A stretch of 64,000 nucleotides of DNA from Acidomyces sp. 'richmondensis'. Its lineage: Eukaryota > Ascomycota > Dothideomycetes > Mycosphaerellales > Teratosphaeriaceae. Location: positions 62,001 through 126,000 of the forward strand of contig QVLQ01000002.1 of the NCBI GenBank assembly GCA_003545705.1, given 5' to 3'. The notes below the pieces were generated by a model, which worked only from the letters and a program-made list of their open reading frames with translations, made no database searches and had not been told where the DNA came from. How positions within the stretch are numbered: the first letter of the stretch is position 1; each line of letters starts with the position of its first letter. Below, piece by piece: positions 1-11,398 of this stretch. Made by a program: the position numbers and the translations under genes.

Positions 1-714
1 TTCTGTCGCATGTCTAGTCCTCCTGTAATCTCATTTGTTGAAAAGTCTATGACTTACATTTAGTTTGCAACTATGTCAATACATACCTGCTAGCCTGACA
101 CACCTGATTGCTACATCTCCCTGCCCCATCAGTTGTCACGGTCAGACCAGAACAGCCACAGCACAGCCATACGTGAGCCACAAAGCTTAGTTGTTAATTG
201 GTAAGCAAGATGTAGAGACGCCTTAATATTCGCCTCCCCTTCACGTCAGGTTCTGGAATCACACTCTTTTGACACCTTTGAGCTAATACATGTCAGTGAA
301 GCATTATGGTTTGTTTAATATGCTGTCCAAAGCTGTTGTATACTCAGTTTACATACTGCAACCGCAATAAGTTCTGCCAAGACTTGATTACTAAGTTGAA
401 CCTGCGAAGTCCCGTGACAGTTTATGAGAAGTTTTTTAAAATGCCTTGATCGAAAACTTGCGATGTTGACACCACGATGCCTTTGGAGTACTCTCATCCT
501 ATGGAATAGTTTTGGATGCAAGGTAGTCGAAGATTTTACGCAATTATAGTCGCTACCTTCCGATCAATATTCAAGTGTTCTGTAAACATTTGCAATTCAC
601 CTTATTCAGCGAGCGGCGGCGGAGCAACGACTACTGTGATCAAACGTGGAAAGCGCAGAAAGGCACAGGATTTAGATTGAAAATTCTTTCTTTTGTTGAG
701 CTTTGATGGCATTC
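1..714. other. Left-edge non-coding stretch
   Basis: No convincing gene is visible on either strand. Open frames are short and have no recognisable domain. The right part would be the 3' flank of the minus-strand enoyl-CoA hydratase-like gene. Confidence 0.5.
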
Positions 715-1650
715 TCAAAGCTTCCACTTCGGCTTTCGCTTCTCAGAGAACGAATTCATGCCTTCTCGCGCATCCTCAGTTCTTGAATGGAGCGCCATGA
801 CTCGTCCAGTCCAAGCTACAGCTTCTTCGTATCCATCGCCACCCTTTTCAACTCCACGAAGTCCCACTTGGGTCCAAAAGGCCCACTTGCCAGTTGCCTG
901 CGGAAGTGGCGAAGTTTCGTTGGCAATCTGTGCCACCAGTGTTGCGACCCGCTTTTCGAAAGCTTCTGGATCCTGCACAACATCGATGCTTCCAGGTGGT
1001 AGTTGGTCTGCCCTGAAAGTATCTGCAGTCGCCAACATACGATAGGTGAATGGAACCCCAAGCTTCCTGCTTACCGCCGTGCTGGGGCTCGTACATGGCA
1101 TTCGTCTGCTCTGTCCCGGTAGACAAAATTGCGTATCAGCCTTCGCAACCGTAATATCTGTGGTGAGAGCTAATTGGCAACCTGCCGCAGTGGCAAAGGC
1201 GTGTATAGCCCCGATCACAGGCGCAGGTGAGTGGCGGATGAGCGACATCACCTCCGCACATAATGCAAAAGTCTCCTTGACTTCCTCGTAGGAGAGTCGA
1301 CGCAGCTCGCCGAGATCATGACCCGAGCAAAAGACCGGTCCCTCACTGCGTAGCACAAGCACGCTGGGAAGTCCTTTTCTATGTTCGCGCCAAGCGTTAG
1401 AGTCTACCAACCATCCGTATTCCTCGAAGGCTTTAGAAGTCCTATCGCGATACGCAGTCTCAAGTCTGGCAAGAATCTCGGGCCTAAACGGGGGCAAAAT
1501 CCTTAGCTTGCCATCCACTGGAGAAGTATTGTAAATATACAGCTGGTTCCGCAGATCCCGGAGGACGGCCAAGGAAAGCGCATTGCGATGCTTCGAATTT
1601 TCGATGGCGAGATAAGCTGCCTTTTCTGGAAGTTCAGGATAGGATGGCAT
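715..1650 (-). CDS. Enoyl-CoA hydratase/isomerase family protein (ECHDC3-like)
   Basis: Intronless 311-aa reading frame from ATG at 1650. It has the crotonase fold signature: an oxyanion-hole segment around residues 100-115 (SEGPVFCSGHDLGELR), a central APVIGAIHAFATAAGCQLAL helix near residue 145, and the C-terminal helix TEDAREGMNSFSEKRKP that is typical of mitochondrial ECHDC3-type members. The second catalytic glutamate position of classical hydratases is not obvious; the segment after it (FCLPGQSRRMPCTSPS) is shifted from the usual pattern, so hydratase activity is not assured. An insertion around residues 35-85 is longer than in most family members. The family acts on acyl-CoA thioesters in beta-oxidation or side pathways. 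No clear mitochondrial presequence is seen. The family is fairly sure; the exact reaction is not. Confidence 0.85.
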   Translation of the reverse strand: MPSYPELPEKAAYLAIENSKHRNALSLAVLRDLRNQLYIYNTSPVDGKLRILPPFRPEILARLETAYRDRTSKAFEEYGWLVDSNAWREHRKGLPSVLVLRSEGPVFCSGHDLGELRRLSYEEVKETFALCAEVMSLIRHSPAPVIGAIHAFATAAGCQLALTTDITVAKADTQFCLPGQSRRMPCTSPSTAVSRKLGVPFTYRMLATADTFRADQLPPGSIDVVQDPEAFEKRVATLVAQIANETSPLPQATGKWAFWTQVGLRGVEKGGDGYEEAVAWTGRVMALHSRTEDAREGMNSFSEKRKPKWKL

Positions 1651-1892
1651 GCTGTCTCTATGAGTGTGGGAATGTGCAAGGGGCGTTGTGCATCCACATC
1701 AAAGGAATCAAGCAGAAGGAATCAAAGGGCCTCGGCAACGTGGAGAAAGCGGGGGAAACCTTGAAACGGGTCAAAATCTTTACAATGTATTTTGATTTAT
1801 TCGAAATTTTCGTCACTTTACGAATGATCAATAGCATTCCTCCTGAACAGTCCAACGTGTATGATTTTTTCAGAAGCACTGTCTGATATTAT

Positions 1893-4224
1893 TTACCAAG
1901 AGAGAGTAGAAGTTGTCCACGCTAAAGATCTTTTGTATGACTGGTCCCGTGAGGTCGATGTTGAGTTGATCCATGTTGTTGTTGATGGCGCGACCGAAGA
2001 TAGTGATGTTTTGGTGGACGAGATTGAGGTCGTCATGTTCGTCATCATAGATGCTATAGATCTCATCGAGGAATTCGTCACTATAGAAGTCCCACTATAA
2101 TCATCAATACCGCCGATTCCACACTGGCAGAGCACAGGATGGCATTCAGTGTTAAACACCCACTGATCCAAGTTGATTACTCTTGGATCAGTTTGCGTTA
2201 TGTATGTGTATTTCAAGACTTCGGCAAAGAAGAAAGACGAGATCAGATTATACATGTTTCCTCCGAACGGCATGTCAACATTATGAATGCCTCCAAACGC
2301 TTCCGCTGTGCGAGAGGTATCGTTGATTGCTTGGAATATCTGCCATGAATACTCTGCCCAGCGAGGATCTCCGGTAATTCTGTGAGCGTACATGATTGAT
2401 TCAACTTCTTCGGGTCGAAACTGCCAGTTTCCGTCGCCGGCTGGAATCCAAAACCCGTACTTATCGTTGTTACGGTGAGCAGCAATATCTGTGTCGTCTT
2501 CCAGGTCGTATCCCTGGTTTTTACTGTTGAACCATTGCCAACCTGTTGATATATCAGTGTCAGCACTGCTAAGAAATACAAGAACACTGTACTTACCGAT
2601 AGCTCCAAGACCGGTTGTAGAGCGATTGTATTGCACGTGCGCACCATCGGTTGTGAGTATGCCGAGATTAACTATGGCTGAATTATTCAACAGCGCACCA
2701 CCAAGCAAGTAGTTTCCACCGGCAAAGTCAGTCTGATAAATGTCAGCCATGCTTTCAATTTCCTTGCCGAATTTCAAGCCTCACAAAATCATCCATTGAC
2801 CAAGTAACAGAGCCATTGTTGTCCAAAGAAGAGATAAATGTCAAATCAGGCCAACCATATGGATGTAAGGCGAGGTACCGAATAGCAGACTCGACAGCAT
2901 TGAGCCAGAAGTCTAGATAGGTATCCACGGTTGTCGAAGGTTTGTACTGCCATGTCTTTATAAGATACTATTGGTAGAGGTCAGCCATGTTCCTTAGGAC
3001 CCAACTTGTTATTTCTGACTTGCCTCTAGAAAGCTATCAACCCCAGAATGCCAGCCGCCTGCGAAATTCAACATGTCTCCAGAATGAGTACTAAATTCTG
3101 TGCCAACAAGTCCCGGATATCTTGGCGGTGGGTGTGGATTAACCATCCAATTATTGGCACGTTCTGCCTATTTTTATTTTAGAGCCCAAACACAATTCAA
3201 TCAAGAGCATGAGATGAAAACTGCAGAAGACATACCAAGTACCTGTAAGTCTCATTACCAGTCAGATCTGACAAACGACTCCACTCGAGGAGGTAAGTTC
3301 CAGCTTGGGCTGTGTTCGTCGCATTGTAGGTGTATCCATTGAAGGTATAGGTGCTGTATACGGGCTGATTATTGGAAAAGTTGACGTTGCTGGCAGGTAT
3401 ACCAGTCGGAGTATTGAAAGCATAAGCCAATTTGTCTGCAAGCACAACGGCTTGCTTCAGTAGAGTATCTGTTCGGTTCTTGCCATACGGGTTTGGAAAT
3501 TGTCCACTATTAAGCATGTCGTAGGCCGAGAGCATGCTAGAAGGACGTCAGAAATAGTTACAAGGATGAGCCAGAGAAGAATGTGCTCACCCTCCGATAT
3601 AGCGAATGTTGACGTTGAATCCGCCAACTGGGCCGTAAGCAGTCGTCCTGCAAACATCAGCTTTTGCTTTCTCGCTGGCAAGATTACCCACGTGAAATCA
3701 ACGCCCGCAATCCAGTCCAATTGCTGAAAGACAATACTGGTCAAGTTCATGACGATGGCCGTATCGAGAGCATCGAAAACCGTCACTCCCCAGCCATAAT
3801 AGTCATTCGTACCGTCCAGTGTGAGCGGCTGCAAGGAATCGTAACCCCACGCATACTTGACGTAAGCATTCCAGCCATGGACATAGGCATCTCTGATGGC
3901 ATCAGCACGAGTTTGATTCATGCCCTCCCCCGGGGCAAAATCTTTCTGCACCTTCTTGCAGGTGCGAGGCAGTTTTGACGGGGTCGGGGCAACTAAACCC
4001 GGGCCGGGTGAAGTCAAAGTCGTGTGGCTGTAGGTTAGAGATGGAATCCCCGTCACCGTCGTTGTGGCAGGCATCGCTGGAGCCTCAATGATGGACTGTG
4101 TCTCGGTGTATGGCCCCGCCGGGTCATCGCTTGTCGTCGAACTAGATGTGGTGTTGACTGGGATGCGCGCAAAGACGCCGGTAGCCACCAAGGCATGGAA
4201 GACTAGTTGCCGCGTACGATGCAT
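1893..4224 (-). CDS. Secreted class I alpha-1,2-mannosidase (glycoside hydrolase family 47)
   Basis: Seven exons on the minus strand: 3692..4224, 3591..3647, 3236..3536, 3024..3167, 2785..2967, 2597..2732, 1893..2542, giving 667 aa in frame throughout. Introns are 44-68 bp. Residues 1-19 form a signal peptide, followed by a Ser/Thr/Pro-rich linker to about residue 85. The GH47 domain then shows VHGWNAYVKYAWGYDSLQPL, GGFNVNIRYIGGMLSAYD across two splice junctions, GNYLLGG, FRPEEVESIMYAHRITGDP and the terminal FNTECHP motif (Thr of the calcium site kept). The family trims alpha-1,2-linked mannose from N-glycans; signal peptide and lack of a membrane anchor suggest a secreted or Golgi-lumenal enzyme. 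The intron at 2968..3023 starts with GC rather than GT (AG|GCAAGT), a non-canonical donor needed to keep the reading frame. The last about 70 residues beyond NTECHP are Ser/Thr-rich and unusual for the family; a further unrecognised intron there is possible. Confidence 0.93.
2968..3023 (-). other. GC-AG intron in the GH47 gene
   Basis: The 56-bp intron begins GCAAGT after an AG and ends in AATAG. Splicing joins ...DSFLE to YLIKTW..., the conserved order in GH47. No GT donor nearby gives this junction. Confidence 0.8.
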
Positions 4225-5376
4225 TTTTCAAATAATTTGATCGTTGAAGCAAACGGTCTGTTCGTCTCCATGGTGGCAGCTTATACCTTCCAGACCGGCG
4301 ATCTCTTGGCTGTCTTCGCTTTGAAGTTACATCTGCGCTATGCATATTGGCTCCACAACTAGCTTATGGGATGCCAATCTCTGCCTCACTCGTACTTGTG
4401 CCCCTCGTCGTGCTGGGAAGAAGCAGATACGATGGCGGGGCAGGCAAGGCACAATATGATCATGTTGGATGGCAGATGTAGGAACAGGGTGGAGCCGGAA
4501 ATGATCAGCAGGGCGGAGAATGGTGTCTGACGAAGCAATACTATTCCCTTGCCCGATCTGGTCTGTTGTAATACATGCGGTGGAAGATGCAGTAGTATAG
4601 GATCAAGAAACCTGTGCCGTCATCCGTGCAATGGGTGGCAAGGGAGGGTTGAACAACAAGAGATGTGGAGTTAGACGGGTGACTAAGCCGAATCTGCTGT
4701 GCATTCACAGTATTCAGGCGACCACTATGCAGGAGAAATGTAACATGAAAATGTAGGCAGCCGAGGATCGACAGCAGATGGCAGGATACGACGTCCGGTA
4801 TTCCGTAGCACTCAACAAGCGACTCACACGAGGGCTTAGATCGCCACGAATGTACTCATCGCCCTCCTCTTATTCCGCGGGATGGTCAAGGTTCACAAGA
4901 CCTGGCGATCCTATTGTTTTATGCAGTCTGGTCTCATTACCCTCGTGCCTCTTCCCAATTCGAATCCTCGACCGGTTCCGCGCGTCAAGATGATGTTGAA
5001 TGGTCCTGTCCCCGGTGCAGACTAGCAGCAGCCTTTGGCTTGGTTTGAGAAGTTTTGCACCAAACCTTCGACATGCATGTCTCTATGCAAATATGGGGAA
5101 GTAGATTTGGAGCCAATAACGCGCAGACTTAAGAATCCTGCTGCATTGTTCAACAAATCGACCAAATTTGTCAAAGTCGCAATGTACGACAATGAGATGG
5201 GGAGGAATAGGCAGATGTTATATCACCCTCGGATTGATTGCTTACTTTTGTGACCGTCTAACTGTCCATGAGTCTCGTGAGGCTAGGTAACTTGTAGATT
5301 TGTACTATCAAATCTTATTCTTTAGGCTTCAGGTCAAATTCAGCTTTCTCATGATAAATATGTGTGTCCGCCGCTA
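4225..5376. other. Intergenic region upstream of GH47
   Basis: About 1.15 kb between the GH47 start and the stop of the PAP2-like gene; both are on the minus strand. Short open frames are present but none has a recognisable domain. It should hold the GH47 promoter. Confidence 0.5.
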
Positions 5377-6501
5377 TCATTCTAAATCTGGGCCCGTATG
5401 AAACGTATTCGTCGGTGGTAGATTACAGTTCCCAGCAAAAGGAGAATTATTGCTTCGTGAAATCCATGGTACGCAAGAAGGTGATGACAAAGATGGATGA
5501 TACCAGCGGAATCCAAACCATGCTGTGACAGCACCCACGGCAGCGCCAGCAATCACATCGAAACCATGGTTGCGGAAGTCAAAGTACCTTGTGCCAGCAA
5601 TGAAAATGGCCAGGCCAAGTGGTACATAAGGCAGGAAGAGAAAGAGGAGTGAGGGCGCTGAAGGTTTCGTTATGTTCAACGCCGAATTGTGCCCGTCGCC
5701 TAGCAAGGACATGTGGTCTTCTCTCTCTCGATCGTTCCGCAAGACTGTATAATGCGAGGCTGGCAAGGTTACCCCAAACCTTGAACAAAACCATAGAGAG
5801 AGATACCATAGGCCGGCAAATGCAACTATGAGTCCTATTAGTGATAACCTTAGTACGCTTGGAGGAGCTTTTACTTGTTGCATAGCCGCTCGGGAATGAT
5901 CTCAATGCATCATTCAACCACATTTTATCTGGTTGTTGGCAAATACCTCTGTCAACCATTACCCACAGTCGAGAATACTCTCGGCCATACCCTCCAACCG
6001 TGTAGGCATCGACTTTGTCCAAATTTGGCTGGCATATGGACAGAAAGTCGGGGCGAGGCTTGCCACTTAGATTCTTCACACCAGTATAGATGATTGTGGA
6101 TGTCGCGAGACTCACACCTAGTCCGAGAAGACCGGCATTGAGCTGCCAAATCCTATTACTTTCGCATCGCGCTGATTCGGTGGCTCTGTTTGCCGGTATA
6201 GGGCTCTGTTGAGCAAATAAAGTGCATGCGACGATGCAAATCACAGGAAGGATAACCGTGAGGATAATCAAAAGCCAAAGCGGAACCTTGGGCTGCTCAC
6301 GGTGAGGATATGACAGGCTGATGTCGAGTAGACAGAAAGTATGAGAATCCGGTGGCACATTTGCAAGCAGAAGTGCAACCAGGGTGGCAACACTGTGCTG
6401 GAATTAGTAAATGAATGATTATGTTGGTCGGATATGGAGTTAATGGACACTATCAGCAGCCAATCTACCGTATATGACCAAAACACCCGACTTCGAGCCA
6501 T
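5377..6501 (-). CDS. PAP2-family (DPP1/LPP1-like) membrane protein, probable catalytically inactive paralogue
   Basis: Three exons: 6451..6501, 5875..6397, 5377..5825, giving 340 aa. The start is the ATG at 6501 (MARSRVFWSYTVDWLL). Several hydrophobic segments fit the six-helix lipid phosphate phosphatase fold. Motif C1 is intact (KNLSGKPRP, the KxxxxxxRP pattern). Motif C2 should be PSGH but reads FPSGYATIAFAGL: the catalytic histidine is Tyr. Motif C3, normally SRxxxxxHxxxD, reads TRYFDFRNHGFD: the nucleophile position is Asn, with only the following His retained. In known family members these two histidines carry the phosphotransfer, so I infer a pseudo-phosphatase or a changed function in the ER/vacuole/plasma membrane. 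The gene is otherwise intact, with no stops or frameshifts, and is divergent from the flavin monooxygenase across 374 bp. Confidence 0.88.
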
Positions 6502-6875
6502 TTTCAATGCTTTTGGACCACATTACCGGCGACGGACAATGGTATATAAACATAAGGTCTCAAAGCCAGTGATGACGTGGCTGTGTTGCGTATGGCACTG
6601 AGTATCTCGAGCTGCCCCACCTTATGCTGCTGTCCAAACTCATGTTTCTTTTTGGAAGTCGGATGTCGGCGGACTCGGAGGTTGTGATGATGATATTTCG
6701 TCCGACAATAGCGATGGAACCACCACATTTTCGTCCGTTTTTTTTCCGAAAATGTGCAAAAAAATAATCGTAGTTCTTAGAAATATCCGATGACAGGCAT
6801 GAGACCATGAATACAAATACCGCCACAATAGCCAAAAGTGCAACTGGACTTTGAAACACAAGACCATAAAATTTA
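6502..6875. promoter_or_regulatory. Divergent promoter between PAP2-like and FAD monooxygenase genes
   Basis: 374 bp between two start codons facing apart. A TATATAAA box lies near 6542 and could serve either gene; a T-rich and A-rich tract lies near 6730-6770. The shared spacer suggests possible co-regulation, which is inference. Confidence 0.45.
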
Positions 6876-8417
6876 ATGGACGACTCACGGATTCTCATTG
6901 TTGGTGCTGGGCCAACTGGACTGGTCCTTGCGATCGTTCTCGCCAGACATGACATTCCCTTCCGGATCATTGACGCAGCTTCGGGCCCAGGGCAGCAGTC
7001 CCGAGCTATGGCTGTACATGCTCGTACTTTGGAATTTTATGAGCAACTTGGATTTGCGGACGAAGTTGTGGCAAACGGTCTGCCTGCCGTTGAAGCTCAC
7101 TTTCGAGAACGCAATTTTTTCGGCATAAGTGGAGACGTTGGAGACCTTAAAATTGGCGAGATCGGTAAAGGGCAAAGTCGATTCCCTTTTATCCTCACGT
7201 ATCCTCAGGATCTACACGAGAAGCTCCTAGTTCAAGAGCTCAGCAAGCTCCACGTGAGCGTTGAGTATAAGACCGCCCTCAACACCTTGAATCAACAGGA
7301 AGAGAAGATCATCGTGGATCTTGACGGCCCGCATGGTTGCGAACAGGCAACTTTCGGTTACGTGTGCGGCTGCGATGGTGCGCACAGTAAAGTCCGGCAT
7401 TTTTCAAATATCAATTTTCCTGGAGGCACTTATGAGCAACCGTTCTTTGTTTCCGACGTGGAGCTTGCGAGCAATTTTAGTGCTACCGACATTTATGCCA
7501 ATATCAGTGGCCAGACTCTCGCTTTACTAATGCCAATACGCAAGACGGGAATGCATCGATTGACTGGTTTGATACCACCAGGGAAAGCTCATTTAGAGAA
7601 AATCAACTTTGAAGACGTACGCTCTGACCTTGAAGAGCTCATAGGCACTCAAGTGAAAAAGTTGAATTGGTTCTCAGAATACCATGTGCACCACCGGGTT
7701 GCTGAGCACTTCAGAGATCGGCGTGTGTTCTTACTTGGCGACGCGGCCCACGTTCATAGCCCAGTCGGTGGACAAGGAATGAATACGGGGATTGGCGACG
7801 CTGTGAATCTCGGGTGGAAACTTGCTGGCGTTATTTCTGGTCGCACACATCCGAATATCCTCGATTCCTACGAGCCTGAAAGAAAGGGCTTTGCAGAACA
7901 ACTAGTACGAACTACAGATACCATTTTCAGCTTCATGATATCTCGAGGTTGGCTGGGAAGTGCATTTAGGCGACTAGTGATGCCGGTTGTCATTAACTTA
8001 ATAAACAGCTTCGACTTCACACGACGCGCTGCTTTTAGATCTATGTCACAGATTGCTATCAGTTACAGAGATAGTACTTTAAGCGAAGGCCAAGTAGGAG
8101 CATTAGCGGGGGGAGATCGGCTTCCATGGATAGAATATGGAGAAGATGATAATTTTGCGGCGCTGAAGTCGTTCGAGTGGCATCTACATACTTACGGTGA
8201 TGGGAACTCGGAGTTGCTGGAAAGAATTTCTAAAGGGACCGGGCTCCCATTATACCGTTTTAAATGGACGCCAGAATCGAAGGCGGCTGGTATTGTGCAA
8301 GACGCTTTATATCTCATACGGCCGGACGGGCATATTTCATTTGTCATGCGGCCTCCCAATGCAGAAGCTCTAAATTCCTATCTCAAAAGGATAGGACTCC
8401 GTCTTTCATGCTCATAG
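6876..8417 (+). CDS. FAD-dependent aromatic monooxygenase (class A, PHBH/MhpA-like)
   Basis: Intronless, 513 aa. The dinucleotide-binding GxGxxG is at residues 8-13 (IVGAGPTGL), followed by an arginine-containing stretch SRAMAVHARTLEFYEQLG that contacts FAD. The DG motif is near residue 163 (CGCDGAHSKVRH) and the GD motif near residue 287 (FLLGDAAHVHSPVGGQGMN). The C-terminal about 110 residues resemble the thioredoxin-like tail of the phenol hydroxylase/MhpA group (YLIRPDGHISFVMR). Such enzymes use NAD(P)H, FAD and oxygen to hydroxylate phenolic or polyketide substrates. The substrate cannot be told from sequence. The gene is divergent from the PAP2-like gene and followed by another flavoprotein gene on the same strand. 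No secondary-metabolite backbone gene is nearby, so a catabolic or detoxifying role is at least as likely as biosynthesis. Confidence 0.92.
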   Translation: MDDSRILIVGAGPTGLVLAIVLARHDIPFRIIDAASGPGQQSRAMAVHARTLEFYEQLGFADEVVANGLPAVEAHFRERNFFGISGDVGDLKIGEIGKGQSRFPFILTYPQDLHEKLLVQELSKLHVSVEYKTALNTLNQQEEKIIVDLDGPHGCEQATFGYVCGCDGAHSKVRHFSNINFPGGTYEQPFFVSDVELASNFSATDIYANISGQTLALLMPIRKTGMHRLTGLIPPGKAHLEKINFEDVRSDLEELIGTQVKKLNWFSEYHVHHRVAEHFRDRRVFLLGDAAHVHSPVGGQGMNTGIGDAVNLGWKLAGVISGRTHPNILDSYEPERKGFAEQLVRTTDTIFSFMISRGWLGSAFRRLVMPVVINLINSFDFTRRAAFRSMSQIAISYRDSTLSEGQVGALAGGDRLPWIEYGEDDNFAALKSFEWHLHTYGDGNSELLERISKGTGLPLYRFKWTPESKAAGIVQDALYLIRPDGHISFVMRPPNAEALNSYLKRIGLRLSCS

Positions 8418-9249
8418 ACTTATATAGGACGTTAAGTGGAATAATCGATCGATCAAGGATAAGACTCATTGAAGGGGACTCATAACGTACAAAATGCTCC
8501 ATAGGAAATGCTGGCTTATTTGTATAACAGTGGAAAAAACGAATCAACGAATCAGAACCAGTGACTTTATGCCGAACTACAGGGATTCGATATTACGTCT
8601 CGCAACTAGGACTATCTTAGTACATTCACACTTTATCGCTCTCATGCTTCTTTGATCTTTGAAGTGCATTAATACACGGGAATTAGTTGCAAGTACGATC
8701 TGTGAAAATATGTTACTTTCCTCACTGCATGAATCCGCATTCCAAACTCGAAGTCCTGGTTGATCATTAAATGGAATCTCGTAGATGAGATTATTTACCT
8801 TGAAATTGTCGGTCAAGGTGTACGGTATTTCAGGACCGATTGATCTTGCGATTTGATTGCTGGCAAAATGTGTGACACAAGAGATGGAGTCTTCTTGCAC
8901 GACGACGCAGTCATACAACGATGTTTTTCACGGCCGATTTTCTGGATGTTGCTCAGCCTCCGAGTTTTTCGGGACGACTTCGAAAGCCGGAAGATGCAGC
9001 CGAATGGGCCTTCGGATATACGATTAGCCTTCGTGCGAACTCTCTGGTGTGTGAATCTGTCAGCACAGCATCAGAAGTGGAATTTTTTTTGTCATACGAA
9101 TGCGGAATATTCCATACATCCTCTATGTGCATATTATATTAAGAGATAGTGTCGCCATACGTTTCGACTTTGCAACCAAATAAATCTTCTCAATAGTCCC
9201 AAGAATATCGCATCCCGGGCTTACTTGTCATTGTATCAACTGAAACATT
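8418..9249. other. Intergenic region between two flavoprotein genes
   Basis: 832 bp without a supported gene. A minus-strand open frame (8577..8918) and overlapping plus-strand frames (8853..9149) exist, but none resembles a known family or has a convincing start. Confidence 0.45.
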
Positions 9250-10752
9250 ATGGCACTTAAAACAGTTATCGTAGTTGGTGGTAGCTACGTCGGTTGGTGC
9301 TTTGGAAGAACTTTGGATGTTCTAAGCTAATCACTTCCAGGGTCTAATGTTGCTCAACAGCTAGCTATCATTTCGAAGGGACGTTTCAGAATATTGTTGA
9401 TCGAGAAAAACTCACACTTCCAGCATCTTTTCTCATTCCCGCGGTTTGCTGCTACCAGGAAAGTGAACACCCACAAAGCCTTTATCCCGTTCGGCCCGGC
9501 AACATTTGGTACAGCTCCGAATGGCATTGGCAGAGTCATTCAGGCAGCAGTGACAAGTCTCACGGAATCAAATGTGCAATTAGACCGGGAGATTATTTTA
9601 GATGGTCAACATACCGACAATATAGCTTATTCTTTCCTTGTGAGTGGGAGTAACCCAAGGCTGTCATTGTTCTGTTGCTGATGCATCAATGCAGGTTCTT
9701 GCTACAGGCACCAAGCTCACTCCACCTTCTAATATGCCTGGATCTGAAAAACATGATGGAGTCGCATATCTGCAAAACCATGCCAGTCAAGTGGCAGAAC
9801 GATCAAGGATAGTAGTCATAGGTGCCGGTGCAGTCGGGGTGCAGTTAGCTTTTGACATCAAAGAACTGTACCCCGAGAAATCTGTCACTTTGGTTCATTC
9901 ACGAAATACTCTCATGAATAGGTTTCATGTTGGACTGAGCAATCTTGTCATAGAGAGGTGCAAAGAGCTTGGGGTCGACTTAGAACTGGGATCCCGAGTA
10001 AAGCTTCCCACCAATGGCTATCCGACAGACGGCAGCAGCTTCCAAGTGGAATTGCTAAATGGAAAGAAGATACCTTCGGACTTTGCGGTTTGTATGATAA
10101 CAGAGGGCAAACATTTCCGTCAATGCTAACCAAATAAGCTTAGATTATCTGTACCGGCATGACACCACAATCGGCAATCCTGCAGTCATTGTCCTCAGGT
10201 GTTATCAATTCAGACGGATTCGTCCGAGTCCGCAACACTTTACAAATCGACGACCCGGCATATCCAAATGTTTTTGCCCTAGGTGATATCGCGAACACTG
10301 GTGCGCCAAAAGCCGCCAGACCGTGAGTAATTCTCTGAAGTATGTCTTTTGAGTTTTTTTTCCTGGTGCTGAATCTGTCAGGGCTTTGAAACAAGCTGAG
10401 ATTGTGGCAAAGAACGTGTCACATCTTATTGAAGGAGAGGATCTCGAAGCTTACGAGTGCATCGACCCGCCTGCTATACACCTGACCCTGGGCATAGTAC
10501 GCATATACCCCAGTTTTCCACATATATCTAAGGCAAGACTAACAGCTGTGGCATTGTCAAAGAAGAAAAACGCTGTTTTCAGGAACCCTGTCCCAGGATC
10601 CAATGAGCCTGTTATCATGCTCAGAGACGATGGGTGAGTATTTCAAGCATTACCGCTTCACATTTGCTGAGAAATAAAATATTAGAACACTGGACATGAA
10701 TATCGACGATGTGTGGACAAGGAGAGGTGGAGGCCCAGACGCCATGCTTTGA
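9250..10752 (+). CDS. AMID/AIF2-like FAD oxidoreductase
   Basis: Seven exons: 9250..9292, 9341..9639, 9695..10087, 10144..10322, 10382..10496, 10563..10633, 10686..10752; 388 aa. Start ATG at 9250 leads straight into a FAD-binding Rossmann motif split by the first intron (TVIVVGGSYVG|SNVAQQLA). A second dinucleotide motif IVVIGAGAVGVQLA (NAD(P)H) follows near residue 150, then IICTGMTPQSAIL and the late FAD motif VFALGDIANTGAPKAARP. The family comprises AIF-like or AMID flavoproteins, rotenone-insensitive NAD(P)H oxidoreductases linked to apoptosis-like death or quinone reduction. One junction (intron 10497..10562) was chosen because only that acceptor keeps the frame and the LTLGI-KKNAVFRNP order; read-through would add 22 residues. 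The first donor (GTTGGT) is weak. The gene is a single-membrane or mitochondrial-associated candidate; no signal peptide is seen. Confidence 0.88.
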
Positions 10753-11398
10753 ATTGGCAATGAAGGCGTGTCCACTTATAGGCCCGGGCCCCAATTCATC
10801 ATCTACGTTTTCTCGTGGCTCCAGCAATGGTAAGCCTTTATTGATGTCAAAGCCCAGCTGCGAATCAAATTCATGAGGTTTGATCAACGCTAGAAATCAA
10901 ATGACATTAGCTAAATACAGCGCAGATTTCAAGAAATTTTCAAATATGGCAGCAGCGAAAAGGGATATCGCAGACTGGTCGTCCTCGATTGTTCCGTCTA
11001 CTATCTTTCTAAATTTAAGCGGTATGGGCGCTCCCTATATACTGTCCTCTGGCGAAATCCCCAGTGGTGTTCAAGGTATTTTGAGGTATCAAATACTTGA
11101 CAGTGCTAGCAACTGGTTTTCAGATATTCTCAACGTTGTCTGCTGGTAAGTAGTTATGTTGTCATGGGCCATAAAAATGGGTTTCAGCTGGCCCTTCGCA
11201 TTTGGGAGACCGCTCTTGTTACCTGGCTGAACTTGCGGTGCTGCAACAACTTCGCACCAATGTTGGACGCATTTGCAAATCTTTCTGCGAGCTCGAGCGC
11301 GATCAAAAAAGCAATTTTGATTCCGCAGAACACTGCGTGAACAATCTTTTTCATTATAAATCTCTTCCCAAACATCCCCACTATGCAGAGCGATGTCT
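10753..11398. other. Intergenic region with a weak unassigned ORF
   Basis: Between convergent genes. A plus-strand open stretch (about 10898..11149) ends at a good donor-like GTAAGT (11144) with a TTTCAG acceptor at 11188, which hints at a small or decayed gene, but it has no recognisable domain and no ATG with a supported context. I do not call a gene. Confidence 0.35.
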
